DNA of 64,000 bases from Ananas comosus (GCF_001540865.1 NC_033641.1:6669362-6733361); one strand, 5' to 3'; shown: positions 24,545-36,028, counted from the first letter of the stretch. Program-made: numbers and translations. Notes: generated from the letters alone by a model not told the origin.

Positions 24545-24964
24545 TTGCCTCTCCCCCCCTTCCTCTCCTCCTTCTCCTCCTCCGCCGCCGCCGCCTCCGC
24601 CCTCTTCGTCGAGCCCAAGCTCCGGCCCCTTCCCCTCTCCCCCCTTCCCGCCTCGCCCAGCCTCGCCTACCTCATCTCCGGCTTTTCCGGCGACGGCGGT
24701 GCGCTCCTCTACCACCCCCGCAACCGCTACGTCGTCCACCTCGACCTCGACTCCCCCGCCGCCAAGCGCGACGAGCTCCGCGACCGCCTCGCGCGCCACC
24801 CTGTCCTCGCCGCCGGCCGCAACGTCAAGATGATCTTCAAGGCCAACCTCGTCACCTACCGCGGCCCCACCATGGTCGCCAACACCCTCCACGCCGCAAT
24901 CGTGTTGCTCCGCGACACCCCCGATTGGGACTGGTTCATCAATCTCAGCGTCATTTTAGGCTAA
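24545..24964 (+). pseudogene. Captured exon of a GT14 glycosyltransferase (GlcAT14-like)
   Basis: The frame codes SLAYLISGFSGDGGALLYHP, RNRYVVHLDLDSPAAKRDEL, NVKMIFKANLVTYRGPTMVA and DWDWFINLS. These are the conserved N-terminal segments of plant family-14 enzymes (core-2/I-branching-like; GlcAT14 adds glucuronic acid to arabinogalactan glycans in the Golgi). Family proteins continue NLSxSDYPL; here the match stops after NLS and a stop follows within a few codons at 24962. Only the first-exon part is present, with no downstream exons. It lies just inside a minus-oriented Helitron end, so transduplication is the likely origin. The upstream GC-rich 24270-24544 may be its leader. Confidence 0.75.
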
Positions 24965-26063
24965 GATAGAGAGGAGAGAGGGGAGGGAGAGAGAGAGAGA
25001 AAGATGGGGGGCCTGAGAGAAAAGAGAGGGGCCCACCTTAAGAGAGAGAGAGAGAGAGAGAGAGAGATGAGGGAGGGGTTATCTGTAGAAGGCAAAGAGA
25101 GTGCTAGTTGGCAATATCTTGGTCCAAGTCCAACCTTGGGAAGGAGCCAGGAATATTCAAGAATATCTTGGAAACAGAAAAAAAAATTTTGGGAAGGAAC
25201 AAGGAGCTGTCTTGGTCCAAGCTGATCTGCCATTAGAAAGGAGCAAAGAAGCTAAAAGAAGAAATTCCAGAAAAGACAAATGTGACGTGGAGGCATAAAA
25301 TTTTGCCACGTCACCTATCACAACCATCAAATTATGTATTTGTATGGATACTTATGTTTCACACCGTTGAATGATTGACATGCTGATTAGCCTTTTGACA
25401 AATGCTTAGATATATTTGATCCCTTATTTATGTAGGTTGTATTAGATCATATGTTTCCATTCATGCAACTGATTATGTTTTGATATGCACTCATATCTAC
25501 TCTTTCCTCAAATGGACAAATATCTGATGCTAATCATATATGATGAAATGAAACAAGTAAATTCAATATTGATCCCTAAGCTATCATAAGCTATCTATAA
25601 TTATTTATGTAACATATATAGTGCATTGTACCTTCTAAATTTTTATACTCTTTTTTAAAAAAATATATAGCGCAACTTGGTAGGCAATGAAAGTTTTATT
25701 TGTTAGAGTATTCCAAAATGTATAGTACAATTTAGCCCCCAAACTTTAATGCCATTTTTTCTTCAAAAATTCGTTTGTTAAGATATTAATATAAAAAAAA
25801 GAACATACCCAAGGTGAAGTCGAGCCAGATTAGTTTTTTTATCGCATTCTCTTTGAATTCTTCTTTTCTTTACTCCCTAATTTGCGAAAAATTTCAATTT
25901 AGGTGCATGTAGGGTTTTTATAGTATTCTAATTTGATTTGGAAGTACTGGATGTGAGTATTTAAATATTCGATTGTGATACTTCTATATATTCTGTTATT
26001 GATGCTAAACCATATTTGTTGCAATTCGGCCTCCTAAATGGAACACTTACTCTGAAGTTGAAC
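24965..26063. other. No gene seen; (GA)n tract and AT-rich DNA
   Basis: 25033-25068 is a (GA)n microsatellite. The rest, to the start of LTR E1, is AT-rich without exon-like frames. Confidence 0.5.
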
Positions 26064-28689
26064 TATAACGTATCGAAACCCCGATAGCGATTATCGAACT
26101 TTAGCCAAAATGAATTAAAGTGCCGAGAGAAATGGATCGACAAGTTCCCTTTAGCATTCCAGCAAGGTTGGAAGGGCTAAAAATGAGTTTAGGAGGTGTT
26201 AGAAAGGTTTTAGTATCGATCGGCGCGAAATAGAATCGAAACGATGCAAAACTGCAGTTCTGGGCAAAGTGTACCGATACAACCATCAAGGTGTACCGGT
26301 ACAACATTGCAGACCGAGAGGAGGAGCTCTCGAGTTTGAGAAAAATTGGAAGCGTACCGGTACATTTTGAAAATGTACCGGTACAAATGCTACGAAACTG
26401 AGAATCTTGCTCTCGGGTTGCCTCTGCGCAGAAAATGTACCGATACAAAAATCCGTGTACCGGTACACTTTGGTCTGGCAGCAACATTGAAGACTGTTAC
26501 AAAATAGAAGAAATGGAGGGCTTTGTTGTAATTATTACAACATGTTAATACCCCAAACACCCCTCCCTCTCTCTTTTCACAGCCAAACCCCTCCCTCTCT
26601 CATTCCTCTCTTTCTCTCTCTAGAACTCTTGCTCTAGGGCAAGGAGAAGGTGGAGAAAAGCTTGGAGAGGTGGATTTTGAAGGTTTTGGTAGTTCTAAAA
26701 GCTCTCCTACAAGAAGGAGCTTAGTAGAGCTTAGACAAAGGTGAGTTCTCTTGCAAATAGAACTCTAGGGTTTGGTTTTAAACCTTAAAGTTTGGAGTTT
26801 CGATCCTCTAATGAGCTTAGAAACCCTCTAGAGCCTAGAACATCATGAAAACCATGGTTTTCTTGAGGTGCTCTCATGGTGAACACTTAGGGTTTAAAGT
26901 AGATGCCCTAGGAATGGTTCAAATGGCTTAGTGATGGCATTAGAATGCTTCCTAGTTGATTCTAAGCTATCATTTGCTTAGGAATGAGATCAATCTAGAA
27001 GAAAATCCTATATGGCATTGTTAAGGCATGGATTTTGGGGCTTTTGCCCTAGGTCGTTTTCAAGGTAAATTGATCTCTTGGAAACCTAATTGGGGATCAA
27101 ACGAACATGTTGGTGCACTTGGTTCGGTGATCCGACGAGCCTAAGTAGTGATATTGGGTAAAAAGCCTAATTTGGCTTTGTTATGCCTCAAGTGAGAGAA
27201 TAGGACTTCAAAAATTTCAAGAAATTCACCGTAGCATCCTTTCAACCATCTAAGGTGGGTGGTGCTTTCCAAAGACGTTGAATCTCCTTTTATGTCTAAA
27301 GTGTCATTTTTTAGCATAAGTTGTATATTTAGCATTTTGCATGATAGGGTTAATTGAAAGCTTATAATTGCATGTTGTGAGTACAAATGCATGAGAAATG
27401 ATTGTTGGAACTTGTATAACCCTATGTATGCATGAGTACAAGAACCTAGAAAGGGAATAGAACAAAATGACATTATGACATATTGATTGTGTGATATTTC
27501 TAAATGCAATGGATACTAGAAATAGACTCGTAGTAGAGTAGCATTAGTGGATGCATTGAACACTTAGAGGACAAGTGTGACATAAGTAAACAAGAACAAA
27601 GAACAATGTAGTGTATATGACACTAGTAAAGGTTAGAGAATGCAAGTAAAAAGAGATAGTGACATTGTGACATGAAAACCTTAAAGTTAAGGGTCACGTG
27701 AGCATTGGAATCCTTAAAGATAAGGATTGATCGTACTTGCCTATGGTCTTGGCTTGAGGGAGGTCGCTCCCCCTCGGGCGATGAGCTCCAGAGTTGTCAT
27801 CACTGGGATGTGGAACCCCCAAAGGACGGTCCTAGCGGGAGGAGGCTTAGGGCCCGCGATTATAGACTTGGGTTGGTGAGTTATGAAATCCGGCGGGATG
27901 AGGCTTTGGGCCCGACGGGTTAGCCACAAGATTGAATAGAGTAAAGCAAACTTGCATTCATCATGAGCATTTCATTGAGCATATGATTGACTATATATAT
28001 CGTTCAGGCATATTAGCTGCATTTGTTAGTTGGTTACTATCTATTCTTTCTTCTATTATGCCTGATTTAGACCTAGTAGGAAAGTCGGCGTGGTTGGTTG
28101 CCGAAACCACTGGAAACTTGGTTGTAGTTCTCACCCCACTATTTTCCACAGAGCTGGGACGAGCGAGCCGGCAGACGACCGCAGTAAGGGCATCGCGCCC
28201 TAGATGGAGACCACCCGAGATGGTTTCATATTTTGTAGTTGCATTCCCTTTACTATCATCTTTTGTACTTTGATGATTTTTAGTATTATGAACATGTTAA
28301 ATGAATGATGTAAAAGAGTAGATATTTAATGAAAATGGTCATATTTTGGAGAACTTGAGATGTAAAAAGAAATGATGCAAAGGATGTAAAGAATCTAAAT
28401 ATTTTAAAGATAAATGATGCAAAGGATGTAAAGAATCTAAATATTTTAAAGATGTATGCGTGTATATGATTTAAAGTTAATCATAGTACTTGTATGGAGA
28501 GTAGATAGTACTTTCACTTTGGCTACTGCTTGCCCTCGTGCAAGCCATTATGTATGCTTCCGTAGGTGCAAAATTTTACTCTATTGATACTTGTTATTGA
28601 GCCTTTGGCGGACGGGGGAGGCTATGTCCGTTCGGCGTCTGTTCGACGGGTCCGAACCGGACAAATTGGATCGGGTTCGGGGCGTGACA
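26064..28689 (+). repeat. Solo LTR E1, 2.6 kb
   Basis: Starts TATAACGTATCGAAACCCC (first G mutated to A) and ends GGGGCGTGACA. The target duplication TGAAC is perfect (26059-26063 and 28690-28694). Contains six TGTACCGGTACA-type palindromes (26266-26470), a (CT)n leader, and a GC-rich block at 27750-27920. An imperfect 48-bp repeat (ATGATGCAAAGGATGTAAAG...) occurs twice near 28370-28450. Confidence 0.9.
26266..26470. promoter_or_regulatory. Three pairs of TGTACCGGTACA palindromes
   Basis: Sites near 26271, 26293, 26354, 26374, 26435 and 26457. Four are perfect at the core; two are ACCGAT. Spacing within pairs is 20-22, between pairs about 61. Confidence 0.6.
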
Positions 28690-28694
28690 TGAAC

Positions 28695-29680
28695 CTTAAC
28701 TTTTGACCATATTTGTTTCATTGATGGTTGATCGTGAAGCTATAACTCTACCCTTGATGACGAGATGTTTGCGGATTCCAAAGTTTTGTTCGTGGGGAAA
28801 ATGTAATGTCGTTACTCTTTTTTCCTAATTGATCACTTGCTATCGTTGACCGGGAGTATCGAGGTACCTATAAGATTAGAAACCTAATAAAAATTGAGTA
28901 TGATTCACTTTCTACCTTCTATTAATTTGATTGTATTTAGTGTATCATATTATTTCTTACTGCATATCTTTACGGGTTTGCTTGATAAGTGGGATTTTGA
29001 TAGAGTGCTTGAAACACATGTTACATAGATTGTATTCTTATACTTTATTCATCAGCTCATCTGATCAATATAGTGCATTTTTCTTCTGTATCTAAACTCT
29101 GTTGTTTTTTGAACAATTTGATCACTAGCAACTCTCTTTCTCTTAGCGAACCATTCTTTCTCATAATTGTTTATTCTGATTCTCTTTCTAAGCTATATTT
29201 TCAAACAATTGTAGCCAGTTAGTTTCTCTCTCTCTTTCAGGGTTCTCTCAGTATCACGGCCTTCGACCTATTGTAGAATTCATGACATCTAACGTCTTCA
29301 CGTAGATATATGGCTTTGTTTTGTATATGTAGTTTAAAATATATAGTGCTAATTTATTAAACTTACTAAACTCAAGTTCACTATATAGGGGATAGAGCTA
29401 TGTATTTGACTGGTTGTAGATCAGTTGATTACAAATTGGCTTTTAGTTCTTCGTTCAAAATTAAGTATATAATGTAGCTGTGTACATTTAATTGTGTTAG
29501 TTCTTTATCTATATATGAATAAATTATATGAAAAAATTTATACAACCTCTAGATTTTACAATCTATATCTTATTTTTCTATCAAGAGGACTTATTGAGAA
29601 TGAGACAATTATGTATCAGAAAAGAAGATAATTATAGTGAAAATAAGGAAAGAAAAACAAACAAAGAAGAATATGGTAAT
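28695..29680. other. No gene seen; AT-rich Helitron interior
   Basis: No exon-like frames or repeats that I can support. It separates the solo LTRs E1 and E2. Confidence 0.4.
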
Positions 29681-32178
29681 TGTAACATATTGAAACCCCG
29701 AAACGATAGTCGAACTTTGACCAAATTAGTTAAAGTGTCGAGAGAAAGCGATGGACAAGTTCCATTTAGCATTTCAATAATGATGGAAGGGCTAAAAATG
29801 AATTTAGAAAGGCTTAGAAAGGTTTTAGCATCGACCGGCGCGAAATAGAGTCGAAACGGAGCTAAAACAGCATTTCTGGGCAAAGTGTACCGGTACAACC
29901 ATTGGGCTGTACCGGTACAACCATCAAGCCAAGAGAGGGTCAGCTCTCGGGTTCGAGTGTTCGTGGAAATGTACCGGTACACCCCTGGTTTGTACCGGTA
30001 CACTTTAATAGAACCCGAGGAGGCTGCTCTCGGGTTTGCCTTGCGCAGGATTTGTACCGGTACAAAATTCTCGTATACCGGTACACTTTGGTCTGGCAGC
30101 ACCTATGAGGTTTGTTGCAAATAATGCTTTTTGGGGGGCTTTGTTGTAATTGTTACAACATGTTATAACCCTAACCCCTCTCCCCTTCACAGCCAAAGCT
30201 CCTAAACACCTCTCTCTTATTTTTCTCTCTTTCTTCCTCTAGAAAGCTTGGTCTAGGGCAAGGAGAAGGTGGAGAAGAAGCTTTGAGAGGAGATTTCGGT
30301 TGGTTTTGGAGGCTTTGGTGGCTCTCCAACAAGGTGGACTTGGGTGAGCTCGTGGCTAAGGTGAGTTTGTTGCACAAGTGAGTCTAGGGTTTGGTTTTAA
30401 ACCTTGGGATTTAGAGTTTTGATCCTCTAATTAATCTAGAAACCCTCTAATGGCCATGACTCCATGGGAAACATGGTGTTCTTGAACCCCTCTCATGGTG
30501 GATCACTAGGGCTCAAAGTGGATGCCCTAGGGATGGTTTTAAAAGCTTAGAAACCTCATTAGAAAGCTTCCTAGTGGATTCTAAGCTATCTTTTGCTTAG
30601 CAATGAGATCAATCTAAGAGGAAACCCTAGAATGACATTGTTAGGGCTAAATTTGGGTCTTTTGCCCTAGATTTTTTTCGAGACAAATTGACCTCTTAGA
30701 AACCTAATTGGGGGTGTTCCCGACGCGGTGGGAAACTCCGTTTTACGAAACGAAAATGTTTAAGTATAGTTTATGTACAATGGGCCTAATTTGGCTCTAT
30801 TTTGGGATTGTAGGTCGCGGAGCGGCGATCGGTTGAGCGGGGAAAGTATCGAGATCGTATTCTCACACCTCACAAGGTGGGGGGTGCATGCCGGAATCAT
30901 CGAATTCCCTATTATGTCTATTTTCACCTTTTGAGCATACTATGTGTAGAATATCCATGCATGATAGGGTAGTTGATAATGATACATTGGTTGAACCTCA
31001 ATACTTTGATTCTAACGTAGTTGAATCTAGTGATTGAAATGGAACCATTCGAGATATTTGCAAGGTAACCCTACATGTGTGAATGTGAGACTTGGACCGT
31101 GATCTTAGTAAATAAATGTGACATTGACAATAGAGACATAATTAGCATCATGAGATGAGCCGTTAAACATCGTTTAACTATAATGGCATTGTGATATGAA
31201 TAGCTCGGAAAGTGGCATGAACAATTAGGTAGAAACCTATTGTGATAATAGCATTGTGATTGGCGGCTCAAGTCGAGGATCGGATCGATACTCACGATAT
31301 GTCTTGGCTCGAGGGCGGTAGCTCCCCCTCAGGCGGTGCGCTCCGGTGTTGGTCACCACTGGGCGTGGTAAAGTCCCCCCAGAGGACGGTCCCAAGGGAG
31401 GTTCGAGTCCCCCGTTATTAAGGGATTTGGGTTGTGAGTTATTGGGGTTAACAAGGTTAACCGGTAAAATTAGGTAAAAGCCATGGTAAGGTAAGATAAA
31501 GATTAAGCATGCATGTATATTTACTGCTTTAATATCATTGATATATCCACTGACTTCTTTCCTGCAGGCATAGTATTAGTTGCATTAGTAATTGTTACTT
31601 TCCTTTCATTGAAATACTTATGCCTGGGTAGACCTAGTGGGTAAGTCGGCGAGGTCGGTTGCCGAACCCACTGGGAACTTCGTTTTAGTTCTCATTACCA
31701 TTAACCCTATAGGTCCTAGTGCGAGCGGGGCGGCGGAGGACCGAGGCAAGGGTATAGCGCCATAGCTAGTAGCCACCGAGACTTCTTTATTTTTGTAGTC
31801 ATTCCATTTTGGGTATACTTGTATCAACTTTTATTTTGTTGATTTAGAAAGTTGTAAAAGTTATAACAATCATAAAATTTTGGTGGATGACTAAATGTAA
31901 AGAATTATGAACGAAAGCAAGGAAATGAATAGCTTAGCTTATTTTTATTTAGTGCAAATAGCAATCAAGTATAATGTATCTTGTTCATGATAGATTAGAG
32001 CTTTCGCTTCCGTTGTTGCTTGCCCTCGCGCAAGCCCTGTATAATTGCTAATCTCATTGCTTGATTACCTTATTATACATGTTGTTAGAGCCTTGGGCGG
32101 ACAGAGGAGGCTCTGTCTGTTCGGCGTCTGTTGACGTGACCCGAACCCGACCAAATTGGCGGGGATTGGGGCGTGACA
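29681..32178 (+). repeat. Solo LTR E2, 2.5 kb, same family as E1
   Basis: Starts TGTAACATATTGAAACCCCG and ends GGGGCGTGACA. Flanks GTAAT and GAAAT match at four of five positions. Block order is as in E1, with six TGTACCGGTACA palindromes at 29884-30092, all but one perfect at the core. Confidence 0.85.
29884..30092. promoter_or_regulatory. Three pairs of TGTACCGGTACA palindromes
   Basis: Sites near 29887, 29910, 29971, 29991, 30054 and 30075. Five are perfect 10-12-mers. Spacing matches E1 almost exactly. Confidence 0.6.
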
Positions 32179-32966
32179 GAAATTGAGGTTGCTTTGCACA
32201 TGAACCTGAATAAAAGCTTTCAAAGAATTAGACAACAAGGGCTGCTTCGTGTTTACAACTAATTGTGATGAGATTAAGAATCATTCATGACGAGTTAAAA
32301 AAAAAAGTAAGAACAATGTAATCCAAAGTTTCAGCTGGTAACTTTTCACAATAAAAAATAAATTCATTGTGAGGCCAAATTCATGAGATTAAGAATCATT
32401 CATGAGACAACAATGATATGCAAAGGTTGTCGTTGCAGAGAGAAACAGATGCAATGGAAAGCAGTTAATAGAAACTAATAGCTTACAAATAGTTGAGTAA
32501 AAGCAGACCTTTAATTTGACTTTCTTAACTAAGACGAAAACATAATATAGAAGATAAGAAAATATAACTTCAAAAAAGAGAAACTTCTTAGGATGTTTCT
32601 CATCTTCTTGCAACGATTAACCATATTTATCAGGTTCTTCTTTAATTTGGATTTGATGCTTTATTTGTTTACTTAGATTTTTCTACCGTATAGTATATTT
32701 TAAATTACGTGAGATTCGACTCTTCCAATTTAAGGTAAATTTTTTTTAGAATTACTGTATTTTTTTAATATTTATTTTTATTATTTTGGTTACTATGTTA
32801 TAAATTTTTATATTTATTTTTGTTTACAAATCATATTGTCTCCATTATATAATAATTTAATTGTAATGAGAATTTTAATGGATTTTATTTATATCATGGT
32901 TTAGAATTTTTTAAATGATTAATTATTATGCAGACTAATGCCATACTTAGCGAAATCTAATGGATA
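32179..32966. other. No gene seen; AT-rich Helitron interior
   Basis: Highly AT-rich. The phrase 'ATTCATGAGA' (about 32283 and 32396) is repeated. No supportable gene. Confidence 0.4.
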
Positions 32967-33615
32967 TGTTGGAATTTATTTGCTAACTATATTTTCTGTT
33001 TGTTGCCATATGGTGTGTCCACATTGGCGGGTTTTAATTTAACCCGATCCACTTAGGATGTGGGTTAGGACTTATCCTAATAGGTTTAGGATAATAATAA
33101 TAAATTATATGTTTCTTATCAGTTAAGAAACATATCTACTAGAGGATATCTATCATATCCTAGTTCTTATCCTAATCTCTTTGTGAGATTCAGGATATTT
33201 AGGGGTTCCGTTATTCTATATATACGCCCCCGTTTTCTCCCGTAGAAGAGACGATTGAATACGATCTAATTCGAGAATCCACAAAAATCTTCCTTCTTCT
33301 CTCTCCTCTTCCTCTCTGGGATTTCCACCTACGTTCCCGGGGTTTGGGATTTCCACCTACGTTCCCGGGGTTTTAGAGCGTGGACATAGGAGAGGACTCT
33401 GGTAGCCCTCTCCGATTGGCATCCGTGACGTAAGGCGATCCGTTCCGTGACGTAAGGCGTACGCGTGGAAGAAGACGAGAAACGTGAGAGATCCAGAAGC
33501 ATCGAGACAAGGACGATCCAAGAAGGCTTGTAAAACAAGCAACCCGATCCGATTACGGTTCCCGGATACGTTGGCTATCCGGTTTGTAAGTTTCCGCTGC
33601 CTATTATATCCAACA
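32967..33615 (+). repeat. Probable Copia-type solo LTR
   Basis: Starts TGTTGGAATTT and ends ATATCCAACA. Internal features fit an LTR promoter: a TATA box CTATATATA near 33217, then a CT-rich leader. A 28-bp unit (GGGATTTCCACCTACGTTCC...) is repeated in tandem at 33318-33374. No target duplication is evident, so the ends are tentative. Confidence 0.55.
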
Positions 33616-33888
33616 CTGTTGTTTCTGATTAAACCTACACGTCACTACTTATATAATAAGACATTTATATAAAGTTCTCGGAAATAGATGTGGTTCAATA
33701 CCTATCGTGATGCTTCGGTGTTAAAAAATAGAATCTTCAAAAAAAAAAAAATATTTTTCATACTTTTCAATATATTTTAAAATTACTAAAACTTTTAAAG
33801 TAAATATGTTCTACTCGTTGCAAAATAACTTATAGAAATATAAGATCTAAAATTTAGGATTTAAATTTTAAAAGATTGTAATATATCT

Positions 33889-33919
33889 ACCCGCCGCATC
33901 GCGCGGGTCACTACACTAG
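33889..33919 (+). other. Helitron 3' terminal hairpin and CTAG end
   Basis: ACCCGC / 8-base loop / GCGGGT, then 11 bases ending CTAG, then host T. This is the replication stop signal of Helitrons. Confidence 0.9.
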
Positions 33920-35561
33920 TTTGACATTAAACTCAAATCAAATCCAAAAGGTTACCCGGTCAACTTGACTAGGTTGACTGGCTCAAATCTGATAAATTGT
34001 AAAGAAGTCCTCCAAAATATTGTTGTGGCTCTTGCATCCAATTTGGTACAATTTGATCTTATTTGGACCAATTTGAACAATTTAATTGAATTGTTATCTT
34101 TGATCATGATTCCGGTTCGGTTTGAGCCACTTTAAATTCAACTACAACCTGAAATTGCTATGTAACAAATTAAATCCAAAATTTATTTGTTATCATCAAA
34201 ATTTATTATTGGATAAAATCCAACACATAGTAGGCTTGGCATGTGATCTTAGGGTGCATGAGAATGAGCTTTGTGATATAGAACCCTATAGAGATAAGTT
34301 AAACGATAACTTGATCTTGCATTGATGGATATGATGATATATTACTAGAATAGTCGAGACATTGCATCATGACGAGTGGCATACGAACCAAGTAAACAAC
34401 TTGATGAGTGGCATTAGAACTTAGTGTTAAGAGAACACTTGTGACATGATGACCCTAGTGACAGGATATCATCAGTGGACGAGGATTGGATCAAACTCAC
34501 ATTGTCTGTTCAGCACTTGTGGCGGTTGCTTCGCACAAGTAGTGTGCTTCGGAGTTTGGCATGTGAATCGATTAGGATAGCCTATGTGGGGTCCCAAGGG
34601 ATAGTCTATATGGGGTCCTGCAGACGGTCCCTTGGGTGGTTCGAGTCCCCCGTTATAGAGGGATTTTGAGATGTGAGTCGAGGGCGCGCCTACGGGCCAG
34701 CCAGAGAATTGGGTAATAAACTCATGAGAATTATGTCAATTGAGCATATTGAAATTCTTCCGACGGAACGCATTGAGCATATTGAACCCTATAGGGTACG
34801 TTTTTCTGCGAAATCCGTCGACGGAACGCGTTTTCGGTTCGAAATTCTTCCGACGGTGCCTCGTGATAAATTGTTATGTCGCTGAGCCTTGTTTGCTGGT
34901 CTCCCGCGTCGTTTCGAGGGTCTGGAAACGACGGGTGAGCGACGGTAGATTCCTGTGTAGAATTGGACACTTCCGGGAACCCTGATCGGAACGATTATTC
35001 AACAATAATCCTTTCGATGTGAGGCGGTGTGTTTGCTGATTCGTATCGAGGGTTCGGAAATGACGGGTGAGCGACGGTAGGTGTCGAATAGGACACTTTC
35101 GGGAACCCGGATCGGAACGATTATCCGACGATAATTGTTTCGAAATGTGGTGGTGAAGTTGCTACTAAGGCACACGAATATATGTGTTTAGTGGTAGCGG
35201 GTGACTCGTAGCATGAGTGGGTGAGTTCTGGGATAGTTCGTGGGTCTCAATGGAGTCTCGGTGCGGTTTTGGGAAACCGATTCTCGTAGGTTTATTAGTG
35301 GGGTTTGTGAGTTAGTGATTCGTGTTGTAGGTTGGATGCTAACCCGATGGACCCTTCGTAGGTCCAGTTGTTACTTCCTTTGCAGTTGGAAGGACAGTAC
35401 TGTATTTGTTCAGGTGGGTACTTCGACCCGAAGTCGGTACAGTGATGCACGCTCGATGACATTCCCTTCACTCTTTCCTTATTGTTTATCTTGCATTATA
35501 TATATTGAGCCTAGCACCTATACCATATCTTGTTATTGCTCTACTTAGTTGGTTTGCATAC

Positions 35562-36028
35562 TGTAACGGTTGAGCCCACTAGCAATAAAAACTCGTTAGG
35601 CCCAACCACCGGCCCAAAATGCTTAAGCCTAGTTATTGTTACTAGTGTCTAAGTTTCTTATAAACTCAATGACAACTCCTTTCCCATCCGATGTGTGACT
35701 ATTGGGGTGTCACAGACAATCCCCGTTAAGGCCCTGACGTCCTCGTCAGTCCAATCACACATAGCCCAAGATCACCAGGCGATGTGAGACTCGTCTCGCT
35801 AGCCTGTCATCCAGACCCTAGCTCAGCCGAGACTCACCACACATTTCCGGCTGGTGAACCAACTCTGATACCAAATGTAACGACCCAGCCCACTAGCAAC
35901 AATAACTCACTAGGCCCAACCACCGGCCCAAAATGCTTAAGCCCGGTTATTATTACTAGTGTCTAAGTATCTTATAAACCCAATGACAACCCTTTTTCCA
36001 TCCGATGTGGGACTATTGGGGTGTCACA
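35562..36028 (-). mobile_element. TRIM (terminal-repeat retrotransposon in miniature)
   Basis: Two 153-bp direct repeats, 35562-35714 and 35876-36028, both TGTAACG...GGTGTCACA and highly similar, flank a 161-bp middle. The middle ends AACTCTGATACCAAA (35861-35875), which on the minus strand is a tRNA-Met primer site. Total 467 bp, no coding. Flanks CATAC and GAATA are not a clear duplication. It sits inside the outer family-C LTR. Confidence 0.85.

Larger units (their letters stand above)
11436..33919 (+). mobile_element. Large Helitron (22.5 kb) inserted in the Copia LTR
   Basis: The element starts TCTATAAACC at 11436 and ends CACTACACTAG at 33919. A 6-bp-stem hairpin (ACCCGC ... GCGGGT, 33889-33908) ends 11 bases before the terminus. 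The host LTR reads ...GGCTAA on the left and TTTGAC... on the right; the intact copy of the same LTR at about 8072-8084 reads GGCTAATTTGA. So the insertion fell exactly between A and T, with no target duplication: all three hallmarks of a Helitron. No Rep/helicase gene is visible, so it is non-autonomous. It holds captured gene pieces and at least six solo LTRs; without these LTRs the core would be only a few kilobases. Confidence 0.9.
7349..34225 (-). mobile_element. Copia-type LTR retrotransposon (gag only), carrying a nested Helitron
   Basis: Read on the minus strand. The 3' LTR is 7349-8382 (1034 bp). The 5' LTR is 10564-11435 plus 33920-34225. Both start TGTTGGATTTTATCC on the minus strand and end in CA. 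The 5-bp target duplication CATAG is perfect (7344-7348 and 34226-34230), although the copies are 27 kb apart. The primer site (10550-10561) and polypurine tract (8383-8397) are present. The internal region is only about 2.2 kb and codes gag; pol is absent. This fixes the order of events: Copia first, Helitron later. Confidence 0.9.
6190..34790 (+). repeat. LTR fragment D2, split by the Copia element (6190-7348 and 34231-34790)
   Basis: 6340-6720 repeats the structure of the Gypsy LTR: ACCGGT palindromes, then 'tagcccgaaaatgccca', then a (CT)n tract. The sequence continues to 7348, where the Copia element interrupts it, and resumes at 34231 after the CATAG target duplication. 34450-34720 holds the block found in the other LTRs of this lineage (the CTTCGCACAAG...CTTCGGAG region). 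The 3' end (CACTGGGAAC ... CGTGACA) is missing, so the piece seems truncated near 34.76 kb. Confidence 0.6.

Noticed and set aside
24201..24833. 210- and 222-codon GC-rich ORFs overlapping the GT14 exon
   Set aside because: Pro/Arg/Ser-rich shadow frames of the GT14 exon and its leader; only the 24545-24964 frame matches a protein family.
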